Of a DNA stretch of 64,000 nucleotides, positions 52,467-61,398 are shown piece after piece. Under the pieces are notes generated by a model that was not told the origin of the DNA, made no database searches, and saw nothing but the letters and a program-made list of their open reading frames with translations. The translations under genes and the position numbers were made by a program. Every line of letters begins with the position of its first letter. Positions within the stretch are counted from its first letter, which is position 1. This stretch comes from Arthrobacter cupressi (GTDB taxonomy: Bacteria; Actinomycetota; Actinomycetes; Actinomycetales; Micrococcaceae): the NCBI RefSeq assembly GCF_900099975.1, contig NZ_FNEI01000006.1, positions 1 through 64,000 of the forward strand, read 5' to 3'.

Positions 52467-52535
52467 GGAGCGAACGGTCCGATGTGCGCCATCAGTCCCT
52501 CCTGATTGCTGACTCGCAGGGTTCATGGCGGGCAC

Positions 52536-52676
52536 TCAGCGGATGACTCCCATCTGGTGCAGGACGGCGTAGACATCTTCGCGGTGCTGGTCGAGAAGTT
52601 GGCCGTTGAAGACGGGCTTGTCCTTGACGGCGGGCTTGGCGTTGAGGGCCAACAGTTCCATGAGTCGTTTGACCAC
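52536..52676 (-). CDS. Small peptide gene with strong ribosome site
   Basis: 46 residues from GTG 52676, with AAAGGAGGTGAACC directly upstream, a near-perfect Shine-Dalgarno. Sequence is amphipathic: VKRLMELLALNAK ... FNGQLLDQHREDVYAVLHQMGVIR, 30% charged, with no Cys and no signal peptide. It is followed by a terminator at 52466-52437. No family is recognised. The sequence is compatible with a small helical regulator or an antitoxin-like peptide, but no toxin is nearby. Confidence 0.5.
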   Translation of the reverse strand: MVKRLMELLALNAKPAVKDKPVFNGQLLDQHREDVYAVLHQMGVIR

Positions 52677-53044
52677 GGTTCACCTCCTTTCCTGGGTTTG
52701 AGGAGTTCGAATTGCCTGGATTTCGGGCATGCCAATTAAGGCCCTTGAATTCAAAGAAAACAGCGGACCTTACGGCAGCTAAATGCCAGGAAGAATGAGG
52801 GTAATCAGCGGAATTACGGAAATGCGAAGGAGTCCCGGGGTGTTTCGGGAAATGGACAGACGTCCCCAACAAAGAAGCTGGTTCCGAACTATGAGGACTC
52901 TGCTCGCCCAGTCCATCGCGTGATTCCGCGGGGAGTTCCGCTCTCAGGTGTCAGCCCGGGCGGTTCGTGGCGTACCTCTGCCCCTGCTAAATCAGGCTTC
53001 CGATACGGAAAGGCTGGTCTGGGGCTGGGGCACACCGGAACGCG

Positions 53045-53188
53045 TCAGGCGGAAATACGGTTCCCGAAATGGCGGATTCCCGCACGCGTCCCAAAATCCG
53101 CACGCGTTCCGGAATCCGGGCGCCGGGCAGCGAAGGTCGGGGCAGCAGCAGAGACGGTCATCTTCCATCCGCTAGTCAAAGTAATCAT
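53045..53188 (-). CDS. Small peptide gene with internal repeat
   Basis: 47 residues from ATG 53188, with AAAAGGAGG 8 nt upstream. The peptide has Trp8, a cleavage-like TFAARR, and a near-duplicate GTRAD/GTRAG arising from the 13-bp DNA repeat GGxACGCGTGCGG (two copies at 53084-53118 on the complementary strand). It is preceded by a hairpin at 53250-53280. No homologue is known to me. No processing enzymes are next to it. Confidence 0.45.
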   Translation of the reverse strand: MITLTSGWKMTVSAAAPTFAARRPDSGTRADFGTRAGIRHFGNRISA

Positions 53189-53249
53189 TTTCCCAACCTC
53201 CTTTTCGCCTCGGGCGCCGCACCAGCTGACTGACCGGCAGAACGCATAC

Positions 53250-53280
53250 CTTGTTCCCGGCGGATCGCTCTGGGAACAAG
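53250..53280. other. Stem-loop in the leader of the small peptide gene
   Basis: CTTGTTCCC and its exact complement with a 13-nt loop, about 60 nt before the 53188 ATG on the minus strand; a TGGTCA/TAGCTT promoter-like pair (18-bp spacer) lies further upstream near 53290-53320. Confidence 0.45.
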
Positions 53281-53347
53281 AATAAAGCTACACCATGAAT
53301 CCGGAGATTGACCAGCTAATTCATGGATAATTCAGAAAATAAATTTC

Positions 53348-53932
53348 CTAGAGGCCCCAACGGATAATCGCCGGTGTCTTCTTGTCCCAGCCCAGCGTGC
53401 ACACCTTGGCGGTTCCAAGGAGGAAGTGCCGGCCTTCCCGGGCGTCCAATTCGAGCCAGCGGGCGGTGAGAATGCGGGAGAAATGTCCGTGTGCCACCAC
53501 CAGGACATTGTCCATTCCGGACTCCAGGACGCGGGCGATGAGCTTGTCCGCCCGGGCCGCCACGGAATCCAGGGTTTCACCGTTGGGCACGCCGTCGAAC
53601 CAGATCAGGTACTCCGGGTTGTCCTTGCGGATCAGGTCAGAGCTGATGCCTTCGTAGTCGCCGTAGTCCCATTCGACGGCCAGCGGCTCGTGCACGGCGT
53701 CGGGGAATCCGGCGAGCTCCGCCGTGCGGCGGGCGCGGCGCAGCGGCGAGGTGAGCACGAGGTCGAACTCGATCCCTTCGAGGACCTTGCGGGCCTCCAC
53801 GGCCTGTTGCTCGCCTTCGACGGTCAGGGGAAGGTCGGTCAGGCCGGTGTATTGCCCGCTTTTGGACCATTCGGTCTCTCCGTGGCGCATGATCCACAGC
53901 TGCGGGCGGGAGATCTTTACCGGGTCAATCAC
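53348..53932 (-). CDS. Histidine-phosphatase family (phosphoglycerate mutase-like) protein
   Basis: 194 residues from GTG 53932, chosen because GTGA overlaps the upstream stop (53929-53932) with AGGAG five nt before. Catalytic RHGE in WIMRHGETEW (near residue 16), SPLRRARRTAE, VLVVAHGHFSR with the second His, and WDYGDYEG carrying the acid. It hydrolyses phosphomonoesters by a phospho-histidine. Coupled to the CCA-adding enzyme gene. Confidence 0.9.
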   Translation of the reverse strand: MIDPVKISRPQLWIMRHGETEWSKSGQYTGLTDLPLTVEGEQQAVEARKVLEGIEFDLVLTSPLRRARRTAELAGFPDAVHEPLAVEWDYGDYEGISSDLIRKDNPEYLIWFDGVPNGETLDSVAARADKLIARVLESGMDNVLVVAHGHFSRILTARWLELDAREGRHFLLGTAKVCTLGWDKKTPAIIRWGL

Positions 53933-55419
53933 TTGGACTCCTCTGCGGGCGTGTGGTTCGAAAGGTCTTCCTCGCCGGCCTGCTCGACGGCGGATTCGGG
54001 CTGCTCGGCCCACCAGGCCTTAAGCTTCCCGACGGCGTCGTCGTGGTCCAGCGGGCCGTATTCCATCCGCTGGTCCAGGAGGAACTTGTACGCGCGGCCC
54101 ACCACGGGACCGGGCTTCAGGCCCAGCAGTTCCATGATCTGGCCGCCGTCCAGGTCAGGCCGGATCGCGTTGAGGGACTCCTGCTCCGCGAGGGCGGCAA
54201 TGCGCTGTTCCAAATCGTCGTAGGCGAAGGACAGCCGGTCCGCCTTGCGCTGGTTCCGGGTGGTGACGTCGGAGCGGGTCAGCCGGTGCAGGCGCTCCAA
54301 CAGGGGACCCGCGTCCGCCACGTAGCGCCGCACGGCCGAGTCGGTCCAACCGGCCTCGCCGTACCCGTAGAACCGCATGTGCAGTTCCACCAGGCGCGCC
54401 ACGGCCTTGATGCTGTCGTTGTCGAAGCGCAGCGCCTTCATGCGCTTCGCTGTCAGCTTGGCACCCACCACGTCGTGGTGGCGGAAGCTCACCGCGCCGC
54501 CCGGTTCGAAACGGCGCGTAGCCGGCTTCCCGACGTCGTGCATAAGCGCGGCGAAGCGCAGCACGAAGTCCGGGCCGGGCACGGGGCCGTCCGGTCCGGT
54601 CTCCAGGGCGGCGGCCTGCTCCAGGACCTGGAGGGAGTGCTGGTAGACGTCCTTGTGCCGGTGGTGTTCGTCGGATTCCAGGCGCAGGGCGGACACCTCG
54701 GGCAGCACGTACTCGGCCAGCCCGGTGTCCACCAGGAGATCGATGCCGGTGCGCGGGTGGGCGCCGTTGATCAGTTTCACGAGTTCCTCGCGGACCCGTT
54801 CGGCCGAAATGATCTTGATGCGGTCCGCCATGTCGGACATGGCCACGCGGACGTCGTCATGCACCGACACGCCCAGCTGGGACGCGAAGCGGGCGGCGCG
54901 CATCATGCGCAGGGGGTCGTCGGAGAAAGAGGCCTCGGGTGCGCCCGGCGTGGCCAGTTCTCCGCCGTGGAGGTCCCGGACACCGCCGAAGGGATCCACC
55001 AGTTCCAGGGAGGGCAGGCGCAGTGCCATGGCGTTGATGGTGAAGTCGCGGCGCAGCAGGTCATCCTCAAGCGAGGAGCCGAAGGCCACCATGGGCTTGC
55101 GGGAGTCGGGGTCGTAGGCTTCGGCCCGGTAGGTGGTGATTTCGATCTGGAAGCCGGCCTTCTTCATGCCGATCGTGCCGAATGCCCGGCCGATGTCCCA
55201 GAAGTTGTCCGCCCACTTTTTGATGACGGAAAGGGTCTGCTCGGGGGTGGCGTCGGTGGTGAAGTCCAGGTCCGGGGAGGTCCGGCCCAGGAAGAGGTCG
55301 CGCACGGGCCCGCCCACCAAGGACAGCTCGAATCCGGCGTCAACGAAGCGCTGCCCGAGGTCCAGCACCACCGGGTCGAGCTTGAAGTTGACTGAAGAAC
55401 TGTCCAATACCTGCGCCAT
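53929..55419 (-). CDS. CCA tRNA nucleotidyltransferase (CCA-adding enzyme)
   Basis: 496 residues. Nucleotidyltransferase head GGPVRDLFLGRTSPDLDFTT (36-55) with the DxD pair, RRDFTINAMAL, then RNA-binding helices and an HD domain: HRHKDVYQHSLQVLEQ and FAALMHDVGKP. It adds or repairs the 3' CCA of tRNAs, needed here because tRNA-Leu at 353 lacks an encoded CCA. HD domain suggests additional phosphohydrolase activity. Divergent from the NUDIX gene. Confidence 0.95.
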   Translation of the reverse strand: MAQVLDSSSVNFKLDPVVLDLGQRFVDAGFELSLVGGPVRDLFLGRTSPDLDFTTDATPEQTLSVIKKWADNFWDIGRAFGTIGMKKAGFQIEITTYRAEAYDPDSRKPMVAFGSSLEDDLLRRDFTINAMALRLPSLELVDPFGGVRDLHGGELATPGAPEASFSDDPLRMMRAARFASQLGVSVHDDVRVAMSDMADRIKIISAERVREELVKLINGAHPRTGIDLLVDTGLAEYVLPEVSALRLESDEHHRHKDVYQHSLQVLEQAAALETGPDGPVPGPDFVLRFAALMHDVGKPATRRFEPGGAVSFRHHDVVGAKLTAKRMKALRFDNDSIKAVARLVELHMRFYGYGEAGWTDSAVRRYVADAGPLLERLHRLTRSDVTTRNQRKADRLSFAYDDLEQRIAALAEQESLNAIRPDLDGGQIMELLGLKPGPVVGRAYKFLLDQRMEYGPLDHDDAVGKLKAWWAEQPESAVEQAGEEDLSNHTPAEESK

Positions 55420-55566
55420 AGTCCCTTAAGCTTGTCAGATTTTCGCCGCCCGCTCACACCCGGTCCGGGCATCGGCCCGGCGATTACTGCGGCGCGTCAC
55501 CGGCAGGCAACCATGAGTCCATGTCCCGGTCATCAAGTCCGGGCAAGAGTCGTTAGAGTGGACTTC

Positions 55567-56115
55567 ATGGCCAACCCGATCCCGAGTGCTCCAGGCAGGA
55601 GGACCAACGCACCATTGCCGTCGGCAATCGGTGCGCACGTCGCGCCCGCCCCGCACCCGGCCCAGGCCTCGCTTCCCACAGTGGAGGAAGTGTCCGCCGG
55701 CGGCGTGGTGGTGGACACCTCCGACGGCGAACTTCGGGTTGCGATCATCGCCCGCCTTAACAGGGGTGGCCGGCTTGAGTGGTGCCTGCCCAAGGGGCAC
55801 CCGGAGGGCAAGGAAAACAACGAAGAGGCCGCGGTCCGCGAAATCGCCGAGGAAACCGGGATCGAGGGCAACGTCCTGGCCCCGCTCGGCAGCATCGACT
55901 ACTGGTTCACCGTCAGCGGCCACCGGGTCCATAAGACCGTGCACCACTTCCTGCTCCGGGCCACCGGCGGCGAGCTGACAATCGAGAACGATCCCGACCA
56001 GGAAGCCATCGACGCCGCCTGGGTTCCGCTGCACGAACTGGCACGGAAGCTCTCCTTCCCCAACGAGCGCCGGATCGCGGATCTGGCCAAGGAAGTCCTG
56101 CCGGAACATCTCTGA
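55567..56115 (+). CDS. NUDIX hydrolase
   Basis: 182 residues from ATG 55567. The Nudix box GHPEGKENNEEAAVREIAEE then TGI fits GX5EX7REUXEEXGU (residues about 75-97). A 40-residue Pro/Ala N-terminal tail precedes it. It hydrolyses nucleoside diphosphates linked to another group and is placed at the head of the MurJ-pseudokinase-trxBA region, as in other actinobacteria. Confidence 0.9.
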   Translation: MANPIPSAPGRRTNAPLPSAIGAHVAPAPHPAQASLPTVEEVSAGGVVVDTSDGELRVAIIARLNRGGRLEWCLPKGHPEGKENNEEAAVREIAEETGIEGNVLAPLGSIDYWFTVSGHRVHKTVHHFLLRATGGELTIENDPDQEAIDAAWVPLHELARKLSFPNERRIADLAKEVLPEHL

Positions 56116-56143
56116 GCACACAGCTCATGGGACGATTAGCGCA

Positions 56144-58180
56144 ATGTCTGCTGCCAAAAACAACCAGTCCGTCCAGTCCGGAGAAGCCCGTTCCAGCGCC
56201 ATCATGGCCGCCGGGACCCTCGTTTCGCGGTTCCTCGGCTTCGCGAAAACCTGGATGCTGGCGGCCGCCCTGGGCCTGGGTTCCACGGTCAACGACACCT
56301 TCATCAATGCCAACAACCTGCCCAACCTGATCTTCCTGCTGGTGGCCGGCGGCGTGTTCAATGCCGTGCTGGTGCCGCAGATCATCAAGGCAAGCAGGGG
56401 TCCGGACAGGGGAGCGGACTACGTCAGCCGGCTCCTGACCCTTGCAGTGCTGGTGCTGCTGGGGCTGACGCTGCTGGTCACACTGGCGGCCCCCGTGGTC
56501 ATCGACCTCACCACCCAGGGCTACTCGCCGCAGCAGAAAGCCCTGGCCGTCACCTTCGCGTTCTACTGCCTGCCGCAGATCTTCTTCTACGGCCTCTACG
56601 CCCTCCTGACCCAGATCCTCAATGCCAACGGCGCCTTCGGACCCGCCATGTGGGCACCCATCGTGAACAACGTGCTGGCCATGGCAGGGCTCGGCATGTT
56701 CATCTGGCTCCTCGGCGCCAACTACGTCAACCCGCACACCCTGGACAACTGGGGACCCTTCCAGACCTTCCTCATCGCCGGCTTCTCCACCATTGGCGTC
56801 GTCGCCCAAACGGCGGTGCTGTTCATTCCGGTCCTCCGGCTGCGCCTCGGCCTGCGTCCGCGCTTCGGCTGGCGGGGCGTGGGACTTGGCCGGGCAGCAA
56901 AGCTGAGCGTCTGGACGCTCCTGACGGCCGCCGTCGGGCAGTTGGCGTTCCTGTATGTCATGAAGATCGCCACGATCCCGGGCGCCGAACGCCTCCGCCT
57001 GGAGCACGCGGGCGAAAGGGAGGCGGCGGCAGCTCTGCCCGGCAACGCGGTGCTGGAAGTAGCAAGCCAGCTCTACCTGCTGCCGCATTCGATCATTGCC
57101 CTGTCCCTGGCCACCGTGCTCTTCAACCGGATGACCCACGCGTCCCAGGCGGGCAACCGCGCCGAGCTGCGTGAGGCCCTTTCGCACGGACTTCGGACCA
57201 TGGCCGTCGCCACGGTCTTCGGTGCCCTGGCGCTGTTCGCCCTGGCCGGTCCGCTGGGCATGTTCTTCTCCGGCGGCAAGCCCCAGGACGGCGTGATGCT
57301 CGCCCAGACCCTCACCATCCTGGCCCTGAGCACGCCGTTCATGAGCGCCAACTTCATGATGTCGCGGGTCTTCTACGCCAATGAGGACGCCCGCACGCCC
57401 TTCTTCATCCAGGTCATCCTGGCGGGCGTGAACGTGGCGGGAGCCTTCGTCATCCAGTTCCTGCCGGTGGACCGGATCATCTTCGCCATCGCCGTGCTGT
57501 ACACGCTCGGGAACATCCTGTCCGTGGTGATCAGCGTCGGCTTCCTGCGCCGGCTGCTGGGCCACGTGGACGGTCCACGGATCGCCAACTCCTACATCCG
57601 GATGGGCTACGCGGCGCTCGGTTCGGCCATCGCGGGCACGCTCGCGCTGTGGCTGCTCGGCAGCTACCGGGCGGACGGATTCGCGTGGAGCAGCCGGCCC
57701 GCCGCCCTGGTGACGATCGTCGTCGTCGGGCCCGTCATGCTGCTCGCCTACCTGCTGCTCCTCCGCCTCTTCCGCGTTGCCGAACTGCGCGACCTCCTCC
57801 GCCCGCTGCTGGGCCGCCTCGGCCGCGGCGGTTCCGCCACTGCTGCGGAAAGCCCGACGGCGGCACGCGCCACGGTCTCCGATGACACCGGCCTGATTCC
57901 GCGCATCTCGGGCGAGTTCGACGCCGCGTCCTTCCGTGCCGGGCCCGACCTTTCCTCCTTTGGTCCCGGCGGCCGAGCGGAACCCCAGGACGAACACGCA
58001 GGCTGGACCCGTCCAGCCCGCAGCTATCTTCCCGAGGAAGACAAGCAGGCAGCCGGGCGGGGTTCCCGGCTCCGGAGTTCTCCGCTGCGCCGCGACGTTC
58101 CGCTGCCCGGCAGGCGGACCCGCCAGGACCCGGCCGAAGGAGCCTCCCGCCGTGGCCGAAAACGCAGGAACCAGGAGTAA
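56144..58180 (+). CDS. murJ: Lipid II flippase MurJ
   Basis: 678 residues. Fourteen membrane helices in about 20-555 with MurJ motifs SRFLGFAKTWMLAAALGLGS, NNLPNLIFLLVAGG and LPHSIIALSLATVLFNRM. MurJ translocates lipid II to the outer face for peptidoglycan synthesis. The C-terminal 120 residues are a cytosolic, charged, Pro/Arg-rich tail (LRSSPLRRDVPLPGRRTR) without membrane segments, a candidate contact for the neighbouring pseudokinase-like protein. Starts 28 nt after the NUDIX gene. Confidence 0.95.
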   Translation: MSAAKNNQSVQSGEARSSAIMAAGTLVSRFLGFAKTWMLAAALGLGSTVNDTFINANNLPNLIFLLVAGGVFNAVLVPQIIKASRGPDRGADYVSRLLTLAVLVLLGLTLLVTLAAPVVIDLTTQGYSPQQKALAVTFAFYCLPQIFFYGLYALLTQILNANGAFGPAMWAPIVNNVLAMAGLGMFIWLLGANYVNPHTLDNWGPFQTFLIAGFSTIGVVAQTAVLFIPVLRLRLGLRPRFGWRGVGLGRAAKLSVWTLLTAAVGQLAFLYVMKIATIPGAERLRLEHAGEREAAAALPGNAVLEVASQLYLLPHSIIALSLATVLFNRMTHASQAGNRAELREALSHGLRTMAVATVFGALALFALAGPLGMFFSGGKPQDGVMLAQTLTILALSTPFMSANFMMSRVFYANEDARTPFFIQVILAGVNVAGAFVIQFLPVDRIIFAIAVLYTLGNILSVVISVGFLRRLLGHVDGPRIANSYIRMGYAALGSAIAGTLALWLLGSYRADGFAWSSRPAALVTIVVVGPVMLLAYLLLLRLFRVAELRDLLRPLLGRLGRGGSATAAESPTAARATVSDDTGLIPRISGEFDAASFRAGPDLSSFGPGGRAEPQDEHAGWTRPARSYLPEEDKQAAGRGSRLRSSPLRRDVPLPGRRTRQDPAEGASRRGRKRRNQE

Positions 58181-58322
58181 CTTGCGCCTTCGGACACCGG
58201 GCCGGTCCAGCTCAATCGGCTAGGATCAGAAGCTGAGAGGTAGTTGCAGGCCACGGGTCAACCGGCTGACCGGGAGCCCCGGGAAAGGGCAACGCAGCTG
58301 CCGGACAGCCTAGGAGGAGCCA

Positions 58323-60086
58323 GTGTCCCAACCGATCGACGTCGGATCAGTACTCGGCGGCCGCTACAAGGTCACCGCCACCGTGTTGACCTCGCACGAC
58401 CACGATCTGGTGCTCGACGGCGTCGACCAGGTCCTCAACCGGCCGGTCAGCATCCTTGTCGCCGGCCCCGGCAACGCCGACCAGCTTGCCCAGAGCGCCC
58501 GCGAAGTGGCCACGGGTGAGCGGCCCGGCAACGTGCAGATCCTGGACCTCGGCGTCAGCGAAAGCACCACCTACCTCATCGCCAACCACAGCACGGCTCC
58601 GGACCTGCTGGACCTTGTGGTGGCCACCAATCCTCCCTATGTGGAGCCGTTCTTCACCGACACCCTCGGCAGCGAAATCTTCGGCCAGGCGCGTTCGCAC
58701 GAGCCCGAGACCTATGACGGACTGTACGACGACGATGAGCACGAGGCCGCGTACATCAACTACGACGACCCCGGAAACTACACCGCAGCTCCTGCCGAGC
58801 GCCAGGGACAGGCCGCCGGGGGAGCCGCTGTTCCACCGATGCCCGCGTCGAAGCCTGGTTCCGCCGGCGGCATCGGTTCGCGCATCGCTGCCGCCGCAGC
58901 AGGTGCGGGAGCCGCCGCGGCTGCGGCCGCTGCCGCAGTGAAGAGCGCCGGAAAGACCGGGAACGAGCCGGTCCATGACGACGCCGACAGCCCCGCGCCC
59001 GCGGGGCCCGGAGATGCCGAACCCACGGCACCGGCTGCTTCCCGCCCGCCCGCTGCGTCGCAGGCACCGGCAAACACTGCGCCCGCCCCGCTGACCCCCG
59101 CCCCCGCCTCGCCGCTGCCGCCAGCCACCCAGGCAGTTCCGGCCGCGCAGGCGGTGCCCCCGGCCCCTGCAGCGGTTCCGAAGGCTGCCCCACAGCAGGC
59201 TCCCGCGGCCGAACAAACCCCGAAGGTTTCCCTCTGGTCCGACGACGACCTCGCCGGAGCCGGTGCTTCTGGTGCTTCTGGTGCTTCTGGTGCGGCTGGT
59301 GCTGGAGTTGCGGCGGGCTCTGCTGGGGGACCCTACGACCGTGGGGCCAGCAACTTCCCGGCCTCGGCGCGTACCCAGACCAACGACTACGAGGACGACG
59401 ACTACTACGAGGACGAGGAGCCGGTGCGGGAGCCTCGGTCCATGCGCTGGCTGGTAGGCGGCATCCTTGCCGCCGTCCTGGTCGTCGGGCTGATCCTTGC
59501 AGTCAACACCCTGGGCGGCCTGCTCGGCACCAACAACAACCCGCCGGCCGCGAACCAGCAGAGCACCGCGCCCTCCAGCGCGGATGCCGGCAACACGGGA
59601 ACCTCCGACAACAACTCCAGCGCCCCGCCCGCCGCGGCAGCTCCTGCCATCGAAGAAATCACCCGCCAGGGCGACTTCGACTTCGCCGGCACCTACGACA
59701 AGGACCTGGCCAAGGCCTTCGATGGCAACGCCGCCAGTTTCTGGTCGAACATGGAGTTTGCCACCGCGAACTGGGGCGGTCTTGCCCCCGAAGGCGTACC
59801 CCTGGTCGTAAAGCTCAAGGAGCCCGCCGAAGTAAAGTCGGTCACGCTCAGCCAGCTGGGTGCCTCGGGTGGAAGCATCAGCGTCTACACGAACGACCGC
59901 CCGGCAATGGAAGGTGCCAAACTCGTGGCCACCAACAGCTTCACTTCGCCTGAACTGACCATGCCGCTCAGCTCGCCCACCACAGCGCAGTACGTGATCA
60001 TCAACATCAAGACGCTGCCCAAGCTTGCCGCCCCGAAGACTCAGTTCGGCTTCGGCCTCCGGCTTGCCGAGGTCAAGGTCCAGTAG
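58323..60086 (+). CDS. Membrane protein with kinase N-lobe remnant and external discoidin-like domain
   Basis: 587 residues. Residues 6-95 (VGSVLGGRYKVTATVLTSHD, VLNRPVSILVAG, VGNVQILDLGVSE-like) resemble a Ser/Thr-kinase N-lobe, but no HRD, DFG or C-lobe follows, so it is a truncated pseudokinase. Then a 230-residue Ala/Pro/Gly linker, an acidic patch (YEDDDYYEDEEP), one membrane segment (near 374-395) and a C-terminal extracellular beta domain (AFDGNAASFWSNMEF, GGSISVYTND), like the exterior domain attached to mycobacterial MviN. It is probably a MurJ regulator. Confidence 0.88.
   Translation: MSQPIDVGSVLGGRYKVTATVLTSHDHDLVLDGVDQVLNRPVSILVAGPGNADQLAQSAREVATGERPGNVQILDLGVSESTTYLIANHSTAPDLLDLVVATNPPYVEPFFTDTLGSEIFGQARSHEPETYDGLYDDDEHEAAYINYDDPGNYTAAPAERQGQAAGGAAVPPMPASKPGSAGGIGSRIAAAAAGAGAAAAAAAAAVKSAGKTGNEPVHDDADSPAPAGPGDAEPTAPAASRPPAASQAPANTAPAPLTPAPASPLPPATQAVPAAQAVPPAPAAVPKAAPQQAPAAEQTPKVSLWSDDDLAGAGASGASGASGAAGAGVAAGSAGGPYDRGASNFPASARTQTNDYEDDDYYEDEEPVREPRSMRWLVGGILAAVLVVGLILAVNTLGGLLGTNNNPPAANQQSTAPSSADAGNTGTSDNNSSAPPAAAAPAIEEITRQGDFDFAGTYDKDLAKAFDGNAASFWSNMEFATANWGGLAPEGVPLVVKLKEPAEVKSVTLSQLGASGGSISVYTNDRPAMEGAKLVATNSFTSPELTMPLSSPTTAQYVIINIKTLPKLAAPKTQFGFGLRLAEVKVQ
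59262..59288. repeat. Three 9-bp tandem repeats in the pseudokinase linker
   Basis: GGTGCTTCT occurs three times in a row, in frame, encoding Gly-Ala-Ser. Less GC-biased than the surroundings and likely to vary in copy number. Confidence 0.85.
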
Positions 60087-60177
60087 CACCGGAGCGCTGT
60101 CAGCGCCGGTGACCGCGGTGCGGTTTCCGGCGCTGACGCATTTAAGGGCAAGCTGCCAGCCCGCCTTCCGTCCGCTG

Positions 60178-60216
60178 CCGTGAAAGCTGCCCGACGCCGT
60201 CGGGCAGCTTTCACGG
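60178..60216. terminator. Strong hairpin upstream of trxB
   Basis: A perfect 18-bp stem (CCGTGAAAGCTGCCCGAC with its complement) and a 3-nt loop, 92 nt after the pseudokinase stop. It isolates the trxBA transcript from the cell-wall genes. Confidence 0.85.
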
Positions 60217-60316
60217 GGAGGTTGCGGTCGTGTTACGGGCGGCAGGGCCGGCGGCCTTGGGCAGGAACACCAGACGGTACCCTGAATGTGGTGGATATGA
60301 GGTCCCCGGAACCACC

Positions 60317-60342
60317 GGAATATTCAAAGGCGCCACGGGGTT
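60317..60342 (+). promoter_or_regulatory. SigH/SigR-type promoter of trxBA
   Basis: GGAAT at 60317-60321, exactly 18 bp, then GTT at 60340-60342, matching the oxidative-stress sigma consensus (SigR in Streptomyces, SigH in mycobacteria). It is 59 nt before the trxB start, consistent with disulfide-stress induction. Confidence 0.78.
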
Positions 60343-60400
60343 GTGCCATGTGGCCGGGTTCGAGACCGGTGCATCGACTAAGGAAGAGGTTCACCCAACA

Positions 60401-61357
60401 GTGAGCAACGCAGAAAACACCGCGTCGCAGGTACGCGATGTCATCATCGTAGGCTCCGGTCCGGCCGGTTACACGGCGGCTGTCTACACGGCACGCGCCA
60501 ACCTGAAGCCGCTGCTCATCGCCGGCTCGGTCACGGCCGGTGGAGAACTGATGAACACCACCGACGTCGAAAACTTCCCGGGTTTCCCTGACGGCATCAT
60601 GGGCCCGGATCTGATGGAGAACTTCGAGAAGCAGGCTGCCCGTTTCGGCACCGAGATCCAGTTCGAAGACGTCACCGAACTCGAGCTTGAGGGCGACATA
60701 AAGACGGTCACCATCGCCACGGGGGAGACCTTCCAGGCACGCGCCGTCATCCTGTCCACGGGCTCGGCTTACCGCGAGCTTGGACTGGAGAACGAAAAGC
60801 GCCTCTCCGGCCACGGTGTCAGCTGGTGTGCAACCTGCGATGGTTTCTTCTTCAAGGACCAGGACATCGCCGTGATCGGCGGCGGCGACTCCGCCATGGA
60901 GGAAGCGCTCTTCCTCACCAAGTTCGCCAAGTCGGTCACCGTGGTCCACCGCCGCGACACCCTGAAGGCTTCGAAGATCATGGGCGACCGCGCCCAGGCC
61001 CACGAGAAGATCAACTTCGTGTGGAACACCGCCGTCGAAGACGTCGTGGGCGGCGACAAGGTCACCGGCCTGAAGCTGAAGAACCTGGTGGACGGCACCG
61101 AGTCCGAACTGGCTGTCACGGGCGTCTTCGTGGCGATCGGCAACGATCCGCGCACCGAGCTCGTCAAGGACAAGCTTGAGCTGACTCCCGAAGGCACCAT
61201 CGCCGTCCAGGGCCGCAGCTCCAAGACGAGCATCAAGGGCGTCTTCGCGGCCGGCGACGTTATCGATCCGAGCTACCGCCAGGCCATCACCGCAGCCGGT
61301 TCCGGCTGCGTGGCCGCCCTTGATGTCGAGCACTACCTGGCAGAACTGCACGGCTGA
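60401..61357 (+). CDS. trxB: Thioredoxin-disulfide reductase
   Basis: 318 residues from GTG 60401. FAD motif IIVGSGPAGYTAAV (15-28), redox pair in WCATCDG (Cys143/Cys146), NADPH motif GGGDSAMEEALF, and C-terminal GVFAAGDVID. It reduces thioredoxin with NADPH. The longer in-frame start at 60230 is rejected since it would span the promoter and lacks conserved sequence. It is 41 nt upstream of trxA under a sigma-H-type promoter. Confidence 0.96.
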   Translation: MSNAENTASQVRDVIIVGSGPAGYTAAVYTARANLKPLLIAGSVTAGGELMNTTDVENFPGFPDGIMGPDLMENFEKQAARFGTEIQFEDVTELELEGDIKTVTIATGETFQARAVILSTGSAYRELGLENEKRLSGHGVSWCATCDGFFFKDQDIAVIGGGDSAMEEALFLTKFAKSVTVVHRRDTLKASKIMGDRAQAHEKINFVWNTAVEDVVGGDKVTGLKLKNLVDGTESELAVTGVFVAIGNDPRTELVKDKLELTPEGTIAVQGRSSKTSIKGVFAAGDVIDPSYRQAITAAGSGCVAALDVEHYLAELHG

Positions 61358-61398
61358 GCTGAGCAGCCGGCAACAGTCCTTACGAAGGGAACGAAAGA

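Noticed and set aside
52779..52916. 45-residue ORF with a hydrophobic end between the two tiny peptide genes
   Set aside because: No convincing ribosome site and atypical for the region; cannot be supported.
52920..53285. 121-residue plus-strand ORF
   Set aside because: Low-complexity, no ribosome site, and opposite to two better small ORFs.
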